A DNA stretch of 64,000 bases. Source: Episyrphus balteatus. Taxonomy: Eukaryota > Arthropoda > Insecta > Diptera > Syrphidae. This document shows, piece by piece, positions 50,560 to 60,061 of the stretch; positions within the stretch are counted from its first letter, which is position 1, and every line of letters begins with the position of its first letter. The notes under the pieces are model-generated. The model was not told the DNA's origin, did not search any database, and saw nothing but the letters and a program-made list of their open reading frames with translations. The translations under genes were made by a program, and so were the position numbers. The stretch is taken from NCBI RefSeq assembly GCF_945859705.1, contig NC_079136.1, positions 128,871,027 to 128,935,026 of the forward strand, given 5' to 3'.

Positions 50560-52500
50560 TTTTTTAACAGAGTCCATTTATAAGGGAAAACCAGACACGA
50601 AGACTGATATTGACTTAAAGTGGTCTTAGGACCCAACAATATCAATATCTGATTCTACATAAAAAATCTAGGTTAAGGATCTAGGGTTTTATTTAATTCC
50701 TTGTTTTTAGTGGGACAAAAATACTTTTAAGCTGAACGATGTGACAGTTGGAAACCTTTTGCCTACAGATTTTGTATCCTTCATTCTCTAAATAAAGTTT
50801 TCATATTTTAAGTTACTCGTCTAAGGGGAATATTTTTAAGAAACTTGGCCACCTAGGTTTCTATAGATTTATTTTATACTACAGGTGTTTAAAAATTTTC
50901 ATAAAATACTTTTTTTACATTTTGCATCAAAAAAAAAATTTCAAAATTTTTTTTACGAAAATTTGCAATATAGCTATGCAGTTTTTAAAGCCTTTATGTA
51001 CTCATATAATTAGGTATTGTAGAAAATGATAAAAAAAAAAAGAAATAAATAAAATTCATTCATTCGTGGTTGTAGTGAACGAAAACATAAGATGATAAAA
51101 TTTAAAATACACTGAACGAAAAAAAGCCAATATTTTATGAACTGGTTGCGATAGAACTTTTTTCTATCTGGTTTTAGAACAGTCTTTAGTGTAGCTATCA
51201 GCCGTTTTAGGGTTGTCCATTCTCTATCGGACTTGGGACACCCTGTATTTAATTAGACCTATTCTAAACAAAGATTCCCAGGGAAATGGTTTCGGGAGAA
51301 GGGCCCCAATCGGAAAAATGGTGAAAGTTTTAATTTTTTTTTTTTTTTTGCTTTCCCCATATTCTTAACCATCGAAGAACGAAATTCAAGCTAAAAAAAT
51401 AATGAAATTTCAAGAGCTTTTCAGTTGGGAGTTCTTTTTTCAGAATAGGCCTGATTATGACGATTACAACTCAACTTCAACTTTTTAATTCGTTATACCT
51501 AAGAAACGGTGGGTCTTAGGAAAAAAAGTGTCATGACACTTTTTATATATAATAATCTGGTCTACAATTCTTGCATGGAAAATTTTTTGATAAGACTTAC
51601 CATTTTGGTGAAAATTGTGAAAAACCAGTTTTTGTGACCTTTGACCCCAAGTAAATTTTTTTCCAGGTCTCGGATCGATGAGGACTTTTTAGATTTAATT
51701 TATGATAATGTTTCCAACAATCCTACCAAATTTCAGCTTGCTGGCAATTAATGTAACCTCGGATGTCTAAATTGACCGGACTAGAAGTTTATGAAAAATA
51801 TTATAACAGACGATAAGGAGGTTCAGGGTCCAAAACTTTTCTAATAATTCGAAACTGCTTCATATTATTTTTTAGTTTTTTTTTTTTTTGGTTCTTTTGA
51901 AAATTGTGTTTTATTACTCTCTTTTTTGTTGATGGAAAAAGTTTAAAGACCCTATGAGGGACCTACATATTTTTGTACTTCTTAAAAAAAATAAATTTTT
52001 TTATCTGGAAAAGCTTGAAGCTTGAACGCTTGAAGAATCGCTGGTTGAACATTTTTTTGTGGGTCTTAAAATTTAAGGTCCCTGTATCTTAATTGATCCT
52101 TAAGTTATAGTTTAAGTTCCCAATAATATAATGGAGCCTCTAAGGCTATAGAGTCCAGAGAAAACCGAAAACGTCTTAATGAGGCATTTTTAAATTGAAA
52201 TTGACTTCATAGAAGTGTAACACAGTCTCCGAGTGTTTAGCAAAAATGAACCCAGGAATAGCCATTGAGCTTGCAAACTTTTAACAATAAAACAGATTTT
52301 GCTTTACAATATGGATTTTCCAACAAACTGATCTAAGTAAATATTGTATCAGACTAGACTATTCAGTAACTTTGTAAAATTAATTCAATATTGTAAAAAT
52401 TTTCTAGAAGTTCTAATTCTAAGCCTTTGTCTATTGTTAATGCAACAATCATAGCTCAAAGTTATAGCATAATTCACATATAAACACTTGTGGCTTGTGC
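50560..52500. other. Spacer between genes 1 and 2
   Basis: No gene seen. 51.12-51.26 kb contains 'CGGACTTGGGACACCCTGTAT', a word common in dispersed insect repeats. The rest is AT-rich with homopolymer runs. Confidence 0.4.
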
Positions 52501-52513
52501 AACTATTTCTGTC

Positions 52514-52583
52514 TAGACAGTCATTATTTACACAGTTGTCTTTTAACATAATAAATTTCTTCCACAAATTATTCCTATAAAAG
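52514..52583 (+). promoter_or_regulatory. Promoter of secreted-cluster gene 2: shared box plus TATA
   Basis: TAGACAGTCATTA + TTTACACAGTTGTC (52514-52540) lies 35 bp before TATAAAAG (52576-52583). The bases after the TATA box (CTCAACT) match those of gene 3 exactly and gene 1 nearly. Confidence 0.8.
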
Positions 52584-52664
52584 CTCAACTTAAACCTCTA
52601 TCAAATCACTTCAAATACGTCTTCTTTTCTCTAAAGGCTTTGACAAACTTCAACCTACCCAATT

Positions 52665-53024
52665 ATGAAACTAGCTACTTCATTTGTTGCCATCTGCATG
52701 GTTATTTGCATCCAACAAGCTTCTACGGCTGGACTTGGTGATGCCATTCGTAGTGTAGGTTCTGCTGCTTCAGAAGTTGTCGATACTGCTGGATCTGCAG
52801 CTTCAGGTGTTTCTGGAATTGCAGGAGTTGTACCAATTGCTGGTCCAATTGCTGTACCAATTGCACGAGGTGCTATCACTGCAGCAACTGGAGTTGCTAA
52901 AGGAGTTATCGAAGCTGGAACTGGTGCTGTTGGCAGTGTTGGCGATCAAGTATCTGGTGTTGTTGACCAAGTTTCTAATGTTGCTGGACAAGTGTCCAAT
53001 ATTGCTGGACAATCACAACAATAA
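52665..53024 (+). CDS. Short secreted Gly/Ala-rich protein (cluster gene 2)
   Basis: A single exon of 119 aa. The ATG at 52665 begins a signal peptide (MKLATSFVAICMVICIQQ, cleavage after about residue 22, STA). The mature part is Gly/Ala/Val/Ser-rich with no Cys. It has a central hydrophobic VVPIAGPIAVPIARGAI segment with three PIA/PIx steps, and a C-terminal run of imperfect SNVAGQV-like units. It resembles gene 3 along its whole length and the N-terminal zipper domain of genes 1 and 4, but lacks their helical and Cys-containing module. Function unknown. The composition would suit a small structural secretion or a membrane-active peptide. AATAAA follows at 53066. Confidence 0.8.
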   Translation: MKLATSFVAICMVICIQQASTAGLGDAIRSVGSAASEVVDTAGSAASGVSGIAGVVPIAGPIAVPIARGAITAATGVAKGVIEAGTGAVGSVGDQVSGVVDQVSNVAGQVSNIAGQSQQ

Positions 53025-53065
53025 GTTGTTTTCGTTTCTTTTATTGAATAACTTGAAAAACTCGA

Positions 53066-53071
53066 AATAAA
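53066..53071 (+). terminator. Polyadenylation signal of gene 2
   Basis: AATAAA about 40 bases past the stop. Confidence 0.75.
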
Positions 53072-53274
53072 AATTTTGTTTACCTACTTAAAATTTGTGT
53101 TGTAATATTTTTGGCGAATTTTGAAACTGACTTTGACTACTAATTTTTTTTTGTCGGTTATATCGGGAAATGATAACAAGTCACTACGGAATAAGGTTTG
53201 ACAAGTCTGTTTTGTGTCTGTATTTTCAAAATTAAAAAGCCAGGAAAAGGTGTTTTATAGTATCAAAGCAAACA

Positions 53275-53960
53275 GAAATCCCCCAGTTACCTACACTCTT
53301 AATTTATTTCCAGTGACCTAGAGATGTGACTATTAGAACTATCAAGTCAAACCGGAATCTCCAAAATCTTCCAGTAATTAACACTTTTAATGTCATTCCT
53401 GGGGAATAATTCTAAAGAAGTAACTTTTTAATATTATTAAGGAATTTCACAATCTCCGAAGTCTCCCAGTAACCTACACTTTTAGTAGCATTCCGGGGAG
53501 TTTTTTTGAGATGACTTTTGGTATTATGAAGGCGACCGGGAACGCTCGAAATCTCCCAGTGACCTACACTTTTGATATCATTCCTGGGAAATCGTTCGAG
53601 TAGGGTCACTTTTAGTATTTTCAAGACATACCAGAATCTCCAAAATCTACTTAGAAAAATATAACAGTGAGATACTTTTGTTGGGTAACATCTTCGACTT
53701 ACGCTTAAACTTTCATTACATTTCCTGGGGAATTATTCAAGTGGATTGATTTTTAGTACAATCAAGTCAAACTAGATTCTTCGAAACCTCTAAGGGACCT
53801 ACACTTTTAATATCATCCCTGAAAAAATATTTTGGATAGGTGACTTTTGGGATGATTAAGGCGACTCGAAATTTCCGTAATCTTCTAGAGACCTACACTT
53901 TTAATTTTTTTTCCAGGGAGCAACACTTTCAATATCTTTCTTCGGAAATTAATCTAGGTA
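53275..53960. repeat. ~92-bp degenerate tandem repeat between genes 2 and 3
   Basis: 'CCAGTGACCTACACTTTTAAT', 'CATTCCTGGGGAAT' and 'CAAGTCAAACCGGAATCTCC' recur as ordered blocks near 53283, 53372, 53466, 53556, 53793 and 53888, giving a period of about 89-95 bp with one disrupted stretch. About seven copies, well diverged. Confidence 0.8.
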
Positions 53961-54373
53961 GATGACTCACCCATAACTTAAACCTTTAGATATTAGGAAA
54001 ATATAACCATTTGGAGAATCAAATTCGAGACCTAAGAAATGAACAGTGGACGTTTTTGGTTACTTGGTGAAACAGTGCATTTCCACTTATTCTCAAGATA
54101 GATTGTTGCATCAGTCAAAGTCTCAAAGTATGTGAAAAACTTCGATGATTGTTTACCGTCAGCAAATAGACAAAGCCTATTTCTAACAATGTAGCAGTTT
54201 GCATAATTGGGATTTTCCAACAAAATTCATCCGAGTCACTATTGTTTCAGGCTAGACTGCTCAGTGGCTGCCACATGTTTCTATTGTATCAAATACATTC
54301 TAACATTTCCTCACCATTATAATCAAAACTCGTAGTTTAAGATTCCATTGTTCTTCTATTACAATTATTTACC

Positions 54374-54447
54374 CAGACAGCTAATATTTACACAACAACT
54401 GTCTTTTCAAATCATCAATTTCATCCTTCCAACTCCTCTTATAAAAG
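54374..54447 (+). promoter_or_regulatory. Promoter of secreted-cluster gene 3: shared box plus TATA
   Basis: CAGACAGCTAATA + TTTACACA, then ACAACTGTC (54374-54403), lies 36 bp before TATAAAAG (54440-54447), and CTCAACTC follows. This is the same module as genes 1 and 2 with a small insertion inside the box. Confidence 0.75.
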
Positions 54448-54505
54448 CTCAACTCAAATCTCTACAACTCAAAGCTTGACAAACTACAACCAACCACAGC
54501 CAATC

Positions 54506-54835
54506 ATGAAACTAGCTTCTTCAATTATTGCTATCTGCTTGGTAATTTGCCTTCAACAAGTCAATGCCGGTTCAATTGGTGGTGCCGTTATTAGTGCTGG
54601 ATCTGCTGCTTCAGGAGCTGTCGATACTGCTGGAAATGTAGGTTCAGGTGTTGCAGGAGCTGCTGCAGCTGTACCAATTGCTGGTCCAATTGCTAGTCCA
54701 ATTGCTCAAAGTGCTATCAATACTGCAACTGGAGTTGCTGATGGAGCTATTGATGCTGCAACTGGTGCTGTTGCCAATGTTGCTGATCAAGCTGTTGAAC
54801 AAGTTTCTAATGTTGCTGCATCAGTATCAGCATAA
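54506..54835 (+). CDS. Short secreted Gly/Ala-rich protein (cluster gene 3)
   Basis: A single exon of 109 aa. I chose the ATG at 54506 because it opens a signal peptide (MKLASSIIAICLVICLQQ, cleavage after VNA, residue 21) identical in style to genes 1, 2 and 4, and lies about 60 bases after the TATA box. The longer open frame has no upstream ATG. The mature protein is Ala/Gly/Val-rich and Cys-free, with VPIAGPIASPIAQSAI in the middle and repeated VA/NVA units at the end. It is the closest paralogue of gene 2. Function unknown. AATAAA follows at 54878. Confidence 0.8.
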   Translation: MKLASSIIAICLVICLQQVNAGSIGGAVISAGSAASGAVDTAGNVGSGVAGAAAAVPIAGPIASPIAQSAINTATGVADGAIDAATGAVANVADQAVEQVSNVAASVSA

Positions 54836-54877
54836 TTTTTGTAAACAGTTTTTTAAAAAAACTTTAAAAATATTTGA

Positions 54878-54883
54878 AATAAA
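54878..54883 (+). terminator. Polyadenylation signal of gene 3
   Basis: AATAAA about 43 bases past the stop. Confidence 0.75.
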
Positions 54884-54899
54884 AAATATGTGGTTCACT

Positions 54900-56400
54900 T
54901 GAAGTTTTATGTCTTTAAAAAAATTGGAGGAAACGGAACGTTTAGACTTAATGAAGATTTTTTTTAGCGAAACAGTAATTTAGTAGAAAAGTAGTCTCTA
55001 CGAACCAAACTTGCGAAGAAAGTGTCTTCAGGCATTATTTTGAGATCGGATAAGGTTGATAAGGTCTTTGACAAAATATAAAATAGGTCCTTAATTGAGG
55101 CTACGAGACCAATAGTGGCATAAGCCACAAAATTAAGTTTTGAGCTACGAGAGATTTAAGATACAGGGTTTTTTAAAACAACACTTTTTTGAGCGTCATC
55201 TAGTTCTGGGTGTATCTACATAGCTGCATAAATCTATTTTTGTATTAAAATAGATATATTAAGAGACCGAGTTTTTATGCAAAATAACATTTTTGAAAAA
55301 AAAAGTGTGTACGCCACTATTGCTCTCATAGCCTTGATTATTGTTTAAGAGAAAGTGTTCTATGAGGAGTTTGGAGGGATACACATTTTAGGTTTCAAAA
55401 TTAGGGATAACCACTTCCACCAGTAACGGCTTTGATTTCATAAGCTTTAGTGTTGGGATAAATAAATTAAATCTGTGACCAACAACTAAACCATAACTGT
55501 CAGGCCAGGGCCAAAGGCCAAATGAAGTTTATTTGGCGAAGTGTTGGTTCTTCGGAAGATGTCTTATGTTCTCAACAATTTTTAGCAGGCTACGACTATT
55601 GGAAGCTTAACGTCCCAAAATTTATTTTACCGAAGACTATTTTAAAAGTTGATTTGTCGAAGTTGGTTCTTCAATATCTACCTTTTATTCTCATCTTAGT
55701 GAATAAATTCTAGCTCAGTTCTAGTAGAAAATTACTTCGAACTAAACTTATTTGGAGGATTTAGTTGAAGAAATTTGTTCTTAAAGAAATAGATTCCAGT
55801 CTTAAAGCTCTTCCGAGACTCCCGAAAAGCCAATAGACCTTTGGAACAATACCTGAACTAATACCTCTTAAATGCGTTGGTACTGCAAGGAGTTTCCCGA
55901 GAACTATCAGAAGTTTCTTTTTTGTATTTCCAATAATTTTATACGAAATTCCGAATTAAGAAATTGATACCTTACATTGTCAAAAAGTCGGTTGTGACTC
56001 ATAGATCTGAGACTTTATAGGTTTTCGAAATATTTAAACTTTTAGGAGGAAGCGTTAAGTTCCAAAGCGAACCAGAATAATTGCAAGAAGAACTTAACGT
56101 CAAACAGTTCATTATTTCTTCAAGCCTAATAATAGACTATTTATTATGGTTTATTTCTTCCATGCTTTGTGAACTTCCACTATCAATCATAATTTTTGAA
56201 TAAAGGCTTGCAGTAATCCATTTCTTTAGGAAGCAAAAATACACCCTCTAATCGATTTCAAGGCTAATGGAAACAAAGGGTCTCATAAAAAAAACAAATA
56301 ACACTTGCCCTGACTCTCAGACTGCAAATAAAAGACACTTGTGCAAACACAGCTTTTATTTACTAAAACTTGACAAAAAACGTGCTCATATTGTTCTTCC
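54900..56400. other. Spacer between genes 3 and 4
   Basis: AT-rich, no recognisable gene, pseudogene copy or strong repeat. A 63-codon frame at 55522 has no support. Confidence 0.4.
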
Positions 56401-56438
56401 AATATTATTGACCGCTAACGACGTAAACACAAACTGCA

Positions 56439-56446
56439 TATAAAAA
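56439..56446 (+). promoter_or_regulatory. TATA box of secreted-cluster gene 4
   Basis: TATAAAAA, 55 bases before the ATG. The 27-bp box shared by genes 1-3 is not seen at the same spacing. A forkhead-like GTAAACA lies about 15 bp upstream and TATTTAC near 56357. Confidence 0.65.
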
Positions 56447-56500
56447 GCCTTGCAAATTCACTGTCAAATCCAGTTTGAAGTCATCTTTCAACTTTCCACA

Positions 56501-58306
56501 ATGAAACTTGCACCAATAGTTCTAATCCTTTGTTTGGCTTTAGCCACTCAATCAGTTCAAGCTAATATATTCAACGACATTAGCAATGGAATTCGCAATG
56601 CTGGTAATGTTGCCAAAGGTATTGTTGGAGCAGGAGAAAAAGCAGCATCAGATGCTGCTAAAACAGCTGGAAAAATTGGATCTGGCATTGCTATAGGAGT
56701 AACTGGAGGAATTCAAGGAGCAGTGAAAGCAGCAGCTGGAATAACCAAAGGTGTAATTGGAGTTGAAGTTGGTGTTGCAAGTGGTATTGCTAGTGCAGCA
56801 GGAACTGTTGCCAATGCAATTGGTGAGAATATCCATAAAATTCGTAACTTAGCTCATAAAGGAGCTCTCCAAGGAGCACAGAATACTCTTCAAGCTATTC
56901 AAGATAATACTAGAAGTTCTTTGAAAGAAACACAAGTAGTTGCTAAGAAGATCGAAGAAGCTGTTCAAGAAATTGAAACACAAAAGAACGATACAATTCA
57001 AGATTGGGCTAAAGAAGCTAAGGAAAAACTTGCCGGTACCAGTGAAGAAAGTCAAAAGAAAGGTCAAAAACTTATTGATAGATTGGCTAAGAAAACTGAA
57101 AATTCTGTTGATAAGGCAACAAAACGATTGACTGATACTTTGGAAGAAATTCAAAATAAGGCTAATGCTACTGCTGAACGTTATCATGAACCAATGAATA
57201 AACTTATTGAACAAATTGGAAAATGCTCAGAAGTGAAGGCAACCAATATTAGAGAATCGATCAAGTGTGCTGAACAAATTCGGGAAGACTTAGTACCTTT
57301 ACTTTCTGCTCCAGGTGCATTGGCTGGTGTGAGGTTGGAAATTGTCAAAGCTGGTATGCAGAATTTCGGAAAGGATATTGCTGTGCAAGCAGCTATGAAT
57401 AGGTTCCGCAGAGATGCTCGTACTATTGATAGAATTCTTGAGCAATTAGCTGCTGAAGATGCAGCATCTGCAACAACGGCTTCAACTTCATCCGCAGCAC
57501 CTTCTGAAGGACCAGCATCTTCTGAAGCTCCAAGTTCTTCCGAAGCTCCAGGCTCTTCCGCAGCACCTGGTTCTTCCGAAGCTCCATCTTCTTCTGACGC
57601 ACCATCTTCTTCTGACGCACCATCTTCTTCTGACGCACCATCATCGTCTGACGCACCATCTTCTTCTGACGCACCATCATCGTCTGAAGGACCATCTGCT
57701 TCTGACGCACCATCATCGTCTGAAGGACCATCTGCTTCTGACGCACCATCATCGTCTGAAGGACCATCTGCTACTGACGCACCATCTTCTTCTGACGCAC
57801 CATCATCGTCTGAAGGACCATCTGCTACTGATGCACCATCATCGTCTGAAGGACCATCTGCTTCTGACGCACCATCATCGTCTGAAGGACCATCTGCTAC
57901 TGATGCACCATCATCGTCTGAAGGACCATCTGCTTCTGACGCACCATCATCGTCTGAAGGACCATCTGCTACTGATGCACCATCATCGTCTGAAGGACCA
58001 TCTGCTACTGACGCACCATCATCGTCTGAAGGACCATCTGCTTCTGACGCACCATCATCGTCTGAAGGACCATCTGCTACTGATGCACCATCATCGTCTG
58101 AAGGACCATCTGCTTCTGACGCACCATCATCGTCTGAAGGACCATCTGCTACTGACGCACCATCTTCTTCTGACGCACCATCATCGTCTGAAGGACCATC
58201 TGCTTCTGACGCACCAGCATCGTCAGACTCCCCAGCTACTACAGAAGGATCAGCATCTGAAACAACTGCTGAAACAACAACTCCTGTTGCATGTATTGTA
58301 AATTGA
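56501..58306 (+). CDS. Secreted Gly/Ala-rich protein with mucin-like hexapeptide tail (cluster gene 4)
   Basis: A single exon of 601 aa. The ATG at 56501 starts a signal peptide (MKLAPIVLILCLALAT, cleavage after VQA, residue 21); the frame is open for 17 more codons upstream but without an ATG. Residues ~25-130 form a Gly/Ala zipper-like segment and ~130-250 a Lys/Glu/Gln-rich, probably coiled-coil region. The NATAERYH and GKCSEVKAT...IKCAEQ module and LLSAPGALAGVR follow, closely matching gene 1. From ~333 the tail is about 41 hexapeptides (SSSDAP, SSSEGP, SASDAP, SATDAP), then a Thr/Glu-rich end with one Cys (PVACIVN). The tail is Ser/Thr/Pro-rich and acidic, suited to dense O-glycosylation as in mucins and larval glue proteins. 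Secretion is likely; the exact role is unknown. Confidence 0.85.
   Translation: MKLAPIVLILCLALATQSVQANIFNDISNGIRNAGNVAKGIVGAGEKAASDAAKTAGKIGSGIAIGVTGGIQGAVKAAAGITKGVIGVEVGVASGIASAAGTVANAIGENIHKIRNLAHKGALQGAQNTLQAIQDNTRSSLKETQVVAKKIEEAVQEIETQKNDTIQDWAKEAKEKLAGTSEESQKKGQKLIDRLAKKTENSVDKATKRLTDTLEEIQNKANATAERYHEPMNKLIEQIGKCSEVKATNIRESIKCAEQIREDLVPLLSAPGALAGVRLEIVKAGMQNFGKDIAVQAAMNRFRRDARTIDRILEQLAAEDAASATTASTSSAAPSEGPASSEAPSSSEAPGSSAAPGSSEAPSSSDAPSSSDAPSSSDAPSSSDAPSSSDAPSSSEGPSASDAPSSSEGPSASDAPSSSEGPSATDAPSSSDAPSSSEGPSATDAPSSSEGPSASDAPSSSEGPSATDAPSSSEGPSASDAPSSSEGPSATDAPSSSEGPSATDAPSSSEGPSASDAPSSSEGPSATDAPSSSEGPSASDAPSSSEGPSATDAPSSSDAPSSSEGPSASDAPASSDSPATTEGSASETTAETTTPVACIVN
57496..58233 (+). 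repeat. 18-bp / 36-bp coding minisatellite in gene 4
   Basis: About 41 units of 18 bp, largely arranged as 36-bp pairs encoding SSSEGP + SA(S/T)DAP. Units are nearly identical at the DNA level, so the copy number probably varies between individuals. Two other frames are also free of stops, which is a repeat by-product. Confidence 0.95.
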
Positions 58307-58356
58307 AAACAACACTCAAAGTTGTCATGCTTTAAATATGTTCAAAATTTTTAATT

Positions 58357-58362
58357 AATAAA
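58357..58362 (+). terminator. Polyadenylation signal of gene 4
   Basis: AATAAA about 50 bases past the stop. Confidence 0.75.
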
Positions 58363-58589
58363 ATCAAAAATTTGATTGGAAAGTCCTGAATTTTTTTTTT
58401 GGGGGGGGGGAGGGAAAGGGATTTCTCAACGTATTTGTAGTCAGTTTAATAGGAACCTATGGTTATGGATAAGAGATTAAAAGACTCTAAAGTCTGAAGA
58501 CGATCAATTTTATAATTGAATCAGAACTTTTGATCATCAGATCAGAAAAATAATCCAATCGATTTATGAATGCAATTGTAATTTGTTAA

Positions 58590-59128
58590 TGCCCCAAGTA
58601 AATATAGAAATTGTATTTTTAAAGAAAAAAATTTAAAAAAAATCTTGACCTCCGCACCACGTCTGTGCCAGGTCCACACCTTTTGATTTTGAATGAAAAA
58701 TTCGGTGCACCACCGCTGCAATACAACTGCACCACGTCCGCACCATTTCATTTGGAATAAAAAATTTGCTTCATTATGATACATAATTTAGGATTATTAA
58801 AAAAATAAAAAAAAAACTACCGCCGAGAAGGAAATTCGAACCCGAGTTTCCAGAGCATTTTCAATTAGAAGTTTAACGCCTTAACCACTCGACAACCAAG
58901 TTTGTACGAACTGGCAAATTGGTAGCTTAAGTCAAATAAACTTTGAAGACGACTTAAACATTTTTATAAGTACGAGAATAGAATTTTTGATCATGGTGCA
59001 GACGTGGTGCGGCGTAGCGTCGGTGCACCGAATTTGTCATTCAAATTGAAATGGTGCAGACGTGTTGCAGCGGTGGTGCGGACGTGATGCAGCGGTGGTG
59101 CGGCGGAATTCCATTTTCACTCGGGGCA
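58590..59128 (-). mobile_element. GTGGTGC inverted-repeat element with tRNA-like core (copy 1)
   Basis: Ends are TGCCCCAAGT on the left and, inverted, TGCCCCGAGT on the right. Sub-terminal blocks of GGTGCAGACGTGGTGC-type repeats face each other. The core between them carries a tRNA-like stretch (58821-58900) and is homologous to the core of the element at 63.1-63.65 kb in the opposite orientation. No protein coding. A target duplication is not evident. Confidence 0.75.
58821..58900 (-). ncRNA. Ser/Leu-type tRNA-like sequence (degenerate)
   Basis: Read on the minus strand it shows an A-box-like GAGTGGTTAAGGCG, a long variable region and a B-box-like GGGTTCGAATT, followed by a T run that could end Pol III transcription. 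Acceptor, anticodon and T stems do not pair fully, so it is a tRNA-derived pseudogene or SINE head, not a working tRNA. Confidence 0.55.
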
Positions 59129-59229
59129 GTCAAATAAGTTTAGAACTAGATTCATTGAGTGTTAAGTTTAGTTTAAGAAACATTCTATCAAAGTGAAATA
59201 TTAAAGTTTTTTTCAAATTCTTTACTCAC

Positions 59230-59316
59230 CATGGCTCTGCAAGCTGACGATCTATAAATATCACTTCCAGCTGATAAGCTTTGAAAATACTTCTTCGTTC
59301 CATAAACTGTATCCAT
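59230..59316 (-). CDS. Candidate first coding exon, 29 codons, possibly of the SEA gene
   Basis: On the minus strand an ATG in the context AAAAATGG opens 29 sense codons (MDTVYGTKKYFQSLSAGS..., rich in Tyr, Ser and Lys). They end exactly at a consensus donor ATG|GTGAGT, in phase 0. The SEA gene exon starting at 29383 has a phase-0 acceptor, stays open to it without a start codon, and encodes the same kind of Tyr/Ser-rich cytoplasmic sequence. Joining them would give a 1022-aa protein with a 29.8-kb intron that contains the secreted gene cluster on the other strand. Phase agreement alone happens by chance one time in three, so this is a hypothesis. It could also start an unrelated minus-strand gene. 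Confidence 0.4.
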
Positions 59317-59944
59317 TTTTTTTTTCCTTCACTGAATATAATTCTTCAAATTTCTAGGTTTTTAACTCAAATTTTCTCCAAAGCCAATCCTTTTAATTTG
59401 CTCAAAAATGGTTTAATTATTTTTAACAAGAGTCATACATACAACATCAAAGAACATTTTTTTTTTCTTTTCAATTTCTTGTTGATGGAATTTTAGTTAT
59501 GTTGTAATTGGGTGCAACATTTGTGTGTGCAACTTTTCCCTTTCTATATAAACGAACAACGAACTCTCCACACAAAGTAGCGAGAGTTGAATTAAAAAAT
59601 CTCAATCTTTATATTCCTCGATTTTCCGGTACAACAAAAAAAAATTCACTACTTCAACAAATTAAGAGCTTCCAAGAGTCCAAGAATGGTTTTTATGACG
59701 TTTTTTTTTTGTGTATTTCTTGTTTTATTACACAAAGTTAGTCCATATGAGTGAATCTTTGTGAATGTATGTATTATGGACCTATTCTGGTTTTTATAGT
59801 GAAAATGTATCTTCTAGTTACATGTACGTTTGTATGTATAGCTCGTTGAGAGAGATGAAACCGGACAATCCTGTTCCAGTTGCCTTTTTTTATTGTTTAT
59901 TATTTTCTTTGCTTTTATTTTTCAAAATCATACAACTACCAAAC

Positions 59945-59970
59945 GATGATGATGATGATGATGACGATGG
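59945..59970. repeat. (GAT)n microsatellite
   Basis: About eight GAT units, the last interrupted by GAC. Confidence 0.9.
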
Positions 59971-59995
59971 AGATACTCTCTGCAAATCAACACCA

Positions 59996-60061
59996 TCAAG
60001 CTTCAGCTTTAACTTCACTGGCTGGCGCTAAATTCCTATAGAGAACTCCTGCACTGTTATT
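59996..60061 (-). CDS. Candidate terminal exon of a minus-strand gene
   Basis: A good acceptor (CTTTTTTCAG) at 60062 is followed in phase 0 by 21 sense codons (NNSAGVLYRNLAPASE...) and TGA. AATAAA hexamers lie about 75-105 bases further on. In phase 2 the same exon would read ITVQEFSIGI and stop. A possible upstream partner ends at a GTAAGG donor near 61532. No family is recognisable from so short a piece. It could be part of a 5' UTR exon instead. Confidence 0.25.
   Translation of the reverse strand, partial: NNSAGVLYRNLAPASEVKAEA

Noticed and set aside
54476..54505. N-terminal extension of gene 3
   Set aside because: It would start at a non-ATG codon just after the transcription start. 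The internal ATG gives a clean signal peptide like the other paralogues.
56450..56500. N-terminal extension of gene 4
   Set aside because: It opens with TTG only a few bases after the TATA box and would bury the signal peptide.
57459..58301. 280-codon plus frame overlapping gene 4 out of phase, and a minus frame at 57423-57767
   Set aside because: Both exist only because the 18-bp repeat has no stops in several frames. The product is a His/Leu/Arg repeat without a start context.
58821..58900. Functional tRNA-Ser or tRNA-Leu gene
   Set aside because: A- and B-box words are present but stems do not pair, and a second degenerate copy sits in the same repeat context.
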